A stretch of DNA of 64,000 nucleotides. Origin: Paratinospora sagittata (taxonomy: Eukaryota; Streptophyta; Magnoliopsida; Ranunculales; Menispermaceae). The DNA lies in contig CM069590.1 of the NCBI GenBank assembly GCA_035771175.1, positions 30,952,821 to 31,016,820 of the forward strand, in the 5' to 3' direction. Positions 58,378-64,000 of the stretch are shown piece after piece; position 1 is the first letter of the stretch, and every line of letters begins with the position of its first letter. Both the position numbers and the translations under genes were made by a program. The notes beneath the pieces are model-generated. The model was not told the DNA's origin. It saw only the letters and a list, made by a program, of their open reading frames with translations, and ran no database searches.

Positions 58378-60695
58378 AGCTACAGCAAGTTCAGTAAATG
58401 TTCTCTACAAGTGGCAACATATATATGCATTTAAGTAAAACAATTCAAGATCATTAAAGCAGTTTAAATATTATGGATATAATCAAGGTTACATACATGC
58501 TCAATATAATGCATCATGTCATATCAAGAAAATGCATATCATTTATGGTATGCTCATGCAATCCTAAACACCTACTAGGTAAGAATCAATACATGGGCCT
58601 GAGTGCGCGACACCCATCGCCCGATCGACCTCTTACCCGTATTCTATTAGAATTTTTAGGATTGTATGAACCATAGGATTTGCCCACCAAGACAAATACT
58701 ATGCCTAGGCGAATCCTAACATACAAAACCCATAAAAATCCTCTGTCAGGTTGACAATTAGGGATCAACACTAGACTCACGAGATTCCCAGAAGAAAATC
58801 CCAGCTAAGAGACTCAACTCAATTGCAACCCTATTAGACTATGCTCAAATATATTTCATGGAACATTTAAGTCATGCATACTATATTATGTAAGCATTTA
58901 AAACCATTATATACTAAAATGCCACATATAGAAGACAACAAGTAAGGAAACACTCACACTTGATTGGCTAGACCTAGCCAATCCAATCGGATCCAATACA
59001 ACACTAGGATGACCACAATCACCTCAAGCACTTCAAATCCCAAATTAGCCTACTTGGGTTACTCAAATGAATTCAAATCCCTACATGAAACATGGTTTAT
59101 ACACATTACTGAATATCAGTCCATAAGTGTGCTAAACAACCATGTTTAAACCCAATTTCATAGTCAATTAAGTTCCTAAAATGATTATACCTATGAGTCA
59201 ATTTCCATATTGCCCAATTCAATTATTTAATACCAATTTAAACTATACATAACCCAAATTGAATGCAATAGGTTGATCCCCCTTGATCCAAACACTATAA
59301 TACATGACATTCAATTTTATTAAGGGTCAATTTGACTAACTATCAAGTCAATTTAATCAATTGACTAAGTCCAAGTCAAAATCCCCAATTTGGGCAAAAT
59401 CCCCAAATTACATGAAAATCACCAAATCACGTGGAAATTGCCAAATTACATTGCTTAGGCCAAAATTACTCCACAATAGGGTTTCCTTTAATCAAAATCA
59501 GTAAATTAGAGTGTCATACCACCACCTTTACCCATGCATTCCATACAAATCACATGCAATTTAAAATAGGAAACCCTAGATCAAAATCTTAGTTTAGGTG
59601 AAATCCATGAAACCCCACCAATTTCTTGTTAGAAATTGGGGGTTTTACCATTTATAGACTCCCAACACAATCTAGATTAACATATCTCAATTCCAAGACC
59701 TAAGTCCAACATTGGTTTTCCACCACCCTCCTTAAATTTCGGGATTTATTGGTGAAAAACACTCATTAGGTGTTGATTGAGGTTAGGGAAGGTCATTAGC
59801 ATAAAAAATAAGCATAAAATGGCCTAAACAAGTAAACCCAAGGTCAAGGACCCTTAAAATCCGGGATTCATAGAAACCCTAAGTCAAAAAATCAGTTTGC
59901 ATGCATGAAGGAAAGTGATAGAAGGAAGAAAAATGAGAAATAATGAGGGATTTAATTACCTAGGGTGATTTTTGGGCAAAAATCACCAAAAAAACCTAAC
60001 TTCTCTCCCTTTTCTCCTTTTTCCTTCTTTTTCTCCTCTCCAAGCTCCTTAAACTCTTTTCTAAGTAAAAATGAGCAAGTGAGATAAAAAAAATGAGTTG
60101 GTTGCTTTTATAAAGTTTTGGGCCCACACGAAAAAAATACACTTAAATAAAAGGAACAATTTTCCTGTTGCAATTATCTACACTTAGACAATTAATTCCT
60201 TGCAAACATTTTACGAGTCAGTTACCAACATTCTGGTAAAATTTCAGCTCAATCCAACGGTGGAATTGGGAGATCCAATTGTTTGATCAAAACTGCACAA
60301 GAAAATCATCAAATCTGAGAAACAGTGTTTTGAGTCTTATACCTCACAGTAGACAACTCCGATCAAGATCTTCACTGTTCATAATGAAAATCTATCAGAG
60401 CAGAATAAGTTGACAAAATTTCAGCCCAATCGGACCACGGATCTAGGAGATCAAGTAATTGATGCAATCGGTGACAAAATTTTCTTCCTCCATGGAGCAA
60501 GATTCACTGATCCAAAACATCGTTTTCGACATGTTTCAACGCCGAATGGGTTTTCGATCATTCTGAGACTTTACGCACACATTAAACAACTTAAAAGCAT
60601 GCAAAGACACTCGAACCAACACGCGTCGAGCATCAAATATGTATACGGGTACTCTACGGGTCAAAATGACGTCATCCTAAGGTACGGGTGTTACA
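58378..60695 (-). mobile_element. B2 5' LTR, right segment
   Basis: It resumes with agctacagcaag and aligns to 35660-37986. It ends GTACGGGTGTTACA at 60695, followed by TSD tagta (60696-60700). The whole B2 5' LTR without G is ~2.73 kb, close to the 2745-bp 3' LTR. No genes. Confidence 0.92.
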
Positions 60696-60700
60696 TAGTA

Positions 60701-61875
60701 TGTCACCTTCGAGAGCACTTGTGTTGTTTGTCAAGAAGAAGGACGGGTGTCTCAGATTGTGCATAGACTACCGTCAGCTGAACAAGGTGACTGTGAAAAA
60801 CAAGTATGCTCTTCCACGCATTGATGACTTATTTGACCAACTTATTGGAGCCAAGTTCTTTTCAAAGATAGACTTTAGGTCTAGGTACCATTAGTTGAGG
60901 ATTAGGGATGAAAATGTACTGAAGACTGCTTTTCGAACGAGATATGGACATTACGAGTTCTTGGTAATGCCCTTTCGGTTGCCTAATGCACTGGCTATGT
61001 TCATGGACCTGATGCAAAGGATATTCAGACCGTATCTCGACCAGTTTATTATAATTTTCATTGATGATATCCTAGTCTATTCTAAGACTAGAGAAGATCA
61101 TGAGCGTTACCTCAAAGTTACACTGCAGATATTGTTGGAGTATAGGTTGTATGTCAAGCTCAGCAAGTGTGATTTTTGGATAACAGAGGTGAAATTCTTG
61201 GGTCATGTGGTTAGAGTGGAAGGTATCTCAGTTGATTCTACTAAGGTCGAGGCAATCATTCGTTGGCCAAAACCTACCACGGTGACAGAGATTCGTAGTA
61301 TTTTGGGATTAGCTGGTTATTACAGGAAGTTCGTGAAGGACTTTTCCACGATAGTCACACCATTGACCAAGCTGACTCAGAAGAATGTGGCCTTCACATG
61401 GATGGATGCCTGTGAGAAAGCTTTCAGTGAGTTGAAAAAAAAACTGACTATAGCTCCAGTGTTGATTCTTCCAGAGCCTGGGAAAGAGCTGGTGATTTAT
61501 ATGGATGCATCACGCTTGGGTTTGGGATGTGTGTTGATGCAGGAGGGTAGAGTGGTAGCTTATGCATCTAGGTAGCTAAAGGTGCACGAACATAATTACC
61601 CTGTGCATGATTTGGAGCTAGCAGCTATAGTGTTTGCACTAAAGTTGTGAAGGGACTACCTTTATGATGAGAGGTTCACTTTGTATTCTGATCATAAGAG
61701 TTTAAAGTATCTCTTTGATCAGAAAGAACTGAATATGCGACAGACGAGATTGCTTGAGTTACTTAAGGATTATGATTTCTCTTTGGAGTATCATCCTGGC
61801 AAAGCCAATATTGTAGCTGAGGCATTGAGCCAGAAGCAAGCTGAAACTAAAGCGGTTGTTTTCCATATGGCCTAG
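60701..61875 (+). pseudogene. pol: B1 RT (rest) and RNase H
   Basis: It continues the B1 RT interrupted at 35241. [29 protein letters not shown] then TAG at 60892 (CAG expected from sister copies), FIDDILVYS (~61054-61080), and [21 protein letters not shown] follow. RNase H reads [18 protein letters not shown], then TAG at 61573 (again at a Gln), [16 protein letters not shown] at 61648 (Trp expected), and [14 protein letters not shown]. All breaks after 60701 are stops in a single frame; no indel is visible. Confidence 0.92.
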
Positions 61876-62979
61876 CAGTAGCATTTACTTGAGAGAGTGA
61901 CGATGATGAGTATACTCTCGGATACGCCATGTATCGAGATATGCGCTCAGATGCATGTGCAGCTTGCAGATGCCCATATTCAGAGGGTTAAAAATCTATA
62001 GGAACATGATCCTGATTTTGATATGTACTGTAGATATGCAGACAATACTGACCAGGCTTATTGGCAGAGAGGGTCAAAAGATGTCTTGTGTTTTAAAGGG
62101 AGACTATGGATCCCATATGATGCTGAATTGAAGGTTAAATTACTTCAGGAGGCACATAGGTCTCAGTATACCATTCATCCAGGGGCTACTAAGATGTATC
62201 ATGACATAAAAAGGTCTGCGTGGTGGCATGAGATGAAGAAGAGTATAGTTGAGTACGTGCAGAGATGTGGGGTGTGCCAACAGGTCAAGGCTGAACACCG
62301 AAATCCTGGAGGTCAGATGCAGCCATTACCCATACCTAAGTGGAAGTGGGAGCACATTACAATGGATTTCATCATGGGATTCCCGAAGTCTCAGGGTCAA
62401 TTTGATGTTATTTGGGTTGTGATCGATAGATTGACCAAGACAGCACACTTCCTTCCTATTAGCACCAAAGACTCTGTGGATAGACTGAGCATATTATATG
62501 TGAGAGAGATCGTGACACTGCATGGGATGCCCTTGTCTATCATGTCGAATAGAGATCCATGGTTAACATCAAGGTTTTGGCAGAGATTGCAAACTCGATT
62601 AGGGACCCGTCTTCGACTCAGTACAACATTTCACCCTCAGACGGATGGTCAGACCGAGAGAGTGATACAGATGTTGGAGGATATGCTCAGGTCTTGCATT
62701 TTAGTGTTTGGTGGGGGTTGGAGTGAGCACTTGCCCTTATGTGAGTTTGCTTAGAATAATAGTTATAGGCAAGCATCGGTATGGCACCGTATGAGGCTTT
62801 ATATGGGAAACCCTATAAATCCCCAGCTTATTAGTATGAGATGGGTGATACGCAGCTATGGGTCCCTAATACAGTTGTTGAGTAGACGGAAAAGATTAAG
62901 CTGATTCGGCCAAGGCTGAAGTCGGCTCAAGACAGACAGAAAAGTTATTATGATAACCGACATAGGCCGTTAAAGTTCT
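61876..62979 (+). pseudogene. pol: B1 integrase, 3' truncated
   Basis: After stops at 61873, 61879 and 61999 the zinc domain is clear ([28 protein letters not shown]). The core has Asp in MDFIMGFP (~62365). At the second catalytic position it reads MSNRDPWLTS, with Asn for Asp. Glu in DGQTERVIQ (~62656) is kept. TAG at 62752 (CEFA-stop), then 1-nt shifts. The gene ends in mid-linker (PLKF-like, 62979), where LTR-like sequence E1 begins. The chromodomain and 3' LTR of B1 are outside or displaced. Confidence 0.9.
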
Positions 62980-63702
62980 GATTCATATTAGTTATTGTTT
63001 TGATTTCTTTCGTTATGAACTAAAACATTGTTTCTAGAGAATAGATGGATCCTAACTTTAATGCTTTGTTCTAGTAAAGTCTTAATTAATATTAATGGAT
63101 TTGTGCTAGTTTATTTATATTTCTCCATTGTTAATGCTTTCAGTCTCTTGATCACGGATTGAATAATCTTAGTTCTAGAGTGCGGCACTCAACATAGGGT
63201 GCTTTGAATCGGAACAAGGGAAATATAACCTAGGTTATTGTGAGATGATAGGAGATCGAACTTTGTAGTCATTAAAAGAAATCATAGATCTTAGTGAGTT
63301 TGTAAGAATTAGGTCTTTATCGATAGATCGAGATCAATTCCAATGAATATGCTCTAACGCGACACTCGACAGAGGGTGTTAGAAACATTAGGATTTCTGG
63401 CTTATAAATTAAGTAAATACATTAATGATAAATAATTGGAAAGAACATAGTTGATAGTTAGGTGAAATCGATTTTCTAGATTATTTCTCTATTGATAATC
63501 TGTCGTTTTCATTGCTTTGCTAGTTAATAATTAGTTGCTTTCGTTATTGTTTAATTACTCAATCATTCGAATTTGATTGTCTAGATAAAATTAAGGTAAA
63601 AATGTGATAGCTAGTGTTCTAATTATCCCTGAGGACGATACTCGATTTTATTGGATTTTATTATAATTTGTCTGTCGCGCACTTGCGATAATTTCACGAA
63701 CA
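62980..63702 (+). mobile_element. LTR-like sequence E1, related to G
   Basis: It begins TGATTCATATT at the break in B1 pol and could end CACGAACA (TG..CA, 723 bp). GTGCGGCACTC.., ATATAACCTAGGTTATTGTGAG and CCTGAGGACGATACTCGAT match the G LTR (minus strand) in the same order. No matching TSD is seen (agttc versus agagg), so the boundaries are provisional. No ORF. Confidence 0.55.
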
Positions 63703-63940
63703 AGAGGGTGCCTTAGGTTGGAGAATAGAAAATATAACCTAGGCTATCGTGAAACTCACAAGGAGATCGAGAACCTTTGAAGTCGTTAGGTGGAAATCAT
63801 AGATCTTAATGAGGTATTGTTGTTTTTGTTTTTCATCGAAAGAGTTAAACTAAGACAACAATAATATGCCCTAGTTTTGCTTCAAAAGAGGGAATTAGAA
63901 AGGTTAGGAGTTTCGACTTATAAACGAAGAATTGATTTAA

Positions 63941-63942
<2 letters not shown>
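63703..63942 (+). mobile_element. Second G-like LTR fragment E2
   Basis: ATATAACCTAGGCTATCGTGAAAC, AGGAGATCGAGAACCTTTGAAG and GAGTTAAACTAAG..CTTATAAACGAAGAATTGATT align with the inverse of 57180-57390 in G and, more weakly, with E1. A fragment without ends; it is joined directly to E1. Confidence 0.65.

Positions 63943-64000
<58 letters not shown>
63943..64000. repeat. (AT)n microsatellite at window edge
   Basis: At least 29 uninterrupted AT units reaching the last base. The corresponding place in G reads only ATACATATATC (57158-57175, inverted), so the tract expanded in this copy. Confidence 0.95.

Noticed and set aside
1..64000. A host protein-coding gene or a novel defence/biosynthetic system
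   Set aside because: All recognisable domains are retrotransposon gag or pol; remaining ORFs are short, repeat-derived or in LTRs.

Overview
The window is a piece of a large, repeat-rich plant nuclear genome, with no host gene that I can support. Almost every base belongs to LTR retrotransposons, most of them dead. Five copies carry chromovirus-type Ty3/gypsy pol (protease, RT, RNase H, integrase, C-terminal chromodomain; long LTRs of about 2.7-3.0 kb suggest the Tekay/Del lineage). One copy is Ty1/copia of the SIRE/Maximus type. Primer sites match plant initiator-Met tRNA, and A+T-rich LTRs surround the genes. Species cannot be told from this; a eudicot is possible.

Layout. 1-1015: right part of a minus-strand LTR of gypsy family A. 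1030-1717: an orphan broken reading frame, then a 780-bp spacer with three ~120-bp repeats. 2502-7218: gag-pol of gypsy element F, followed by its 3' LTR (from 7457), which carries a 20-bp repeat array with heat-shock-element-like palindromes. An inverted copy of that LTR start (8901-9024) and a tRNA-derived SINE-like unit follow. 9268-11408: an old 5'-truncated family-B LTR, abutting an antisense gag fragment (to 11906). 12264-17166: the 3' half of a minus-strand copia element (3' LTR, RNase H, RT, part of integrase), cut at 17166.

17167 to about 62979 is one gypsy element of family B (B1, plus strand) that interrupted the copia pol gene and was itself filled by later insertions. Its 5' LTR (17167-33157) holds a solo-LTR-like element D1 (18059 to ~20909, minus) and a complete family-A element A1 (21458-32239, plus, TSD gtgag). 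Its pol is split by element B2 (35242-60695, minus, TSD tagta). B2 contains D2 (about 38495-52234, plus). D2 in turn contains a complete family-A element A2 (41265-51993, minus, TSD gtttg). B2's 5' LTR also holds a solo LTR G (56919-58377, TSD agcta). B1 pol resumes at 60701 and is cut at 62979 by LTR-like sequence related to G, which runs to an (AT)n tract at the window edge. The nest is therefore five deep: copia > B1 > B2 > D2 > A2.

The genes encode standard retrotransposon functions, but every pol copy carries stops or frameshifts. Many stops are CAG-to-TAG changes relative to a sister copy, as expected from methylated-cytosine decay. The least expected signals are inside the LTRs: a hairpin-repeat array and a second minisatellite shared by D1 and D2, the palindromic 20-bp array upstream of the F TATA box, and a gag stop codon shared by A1 and A2.
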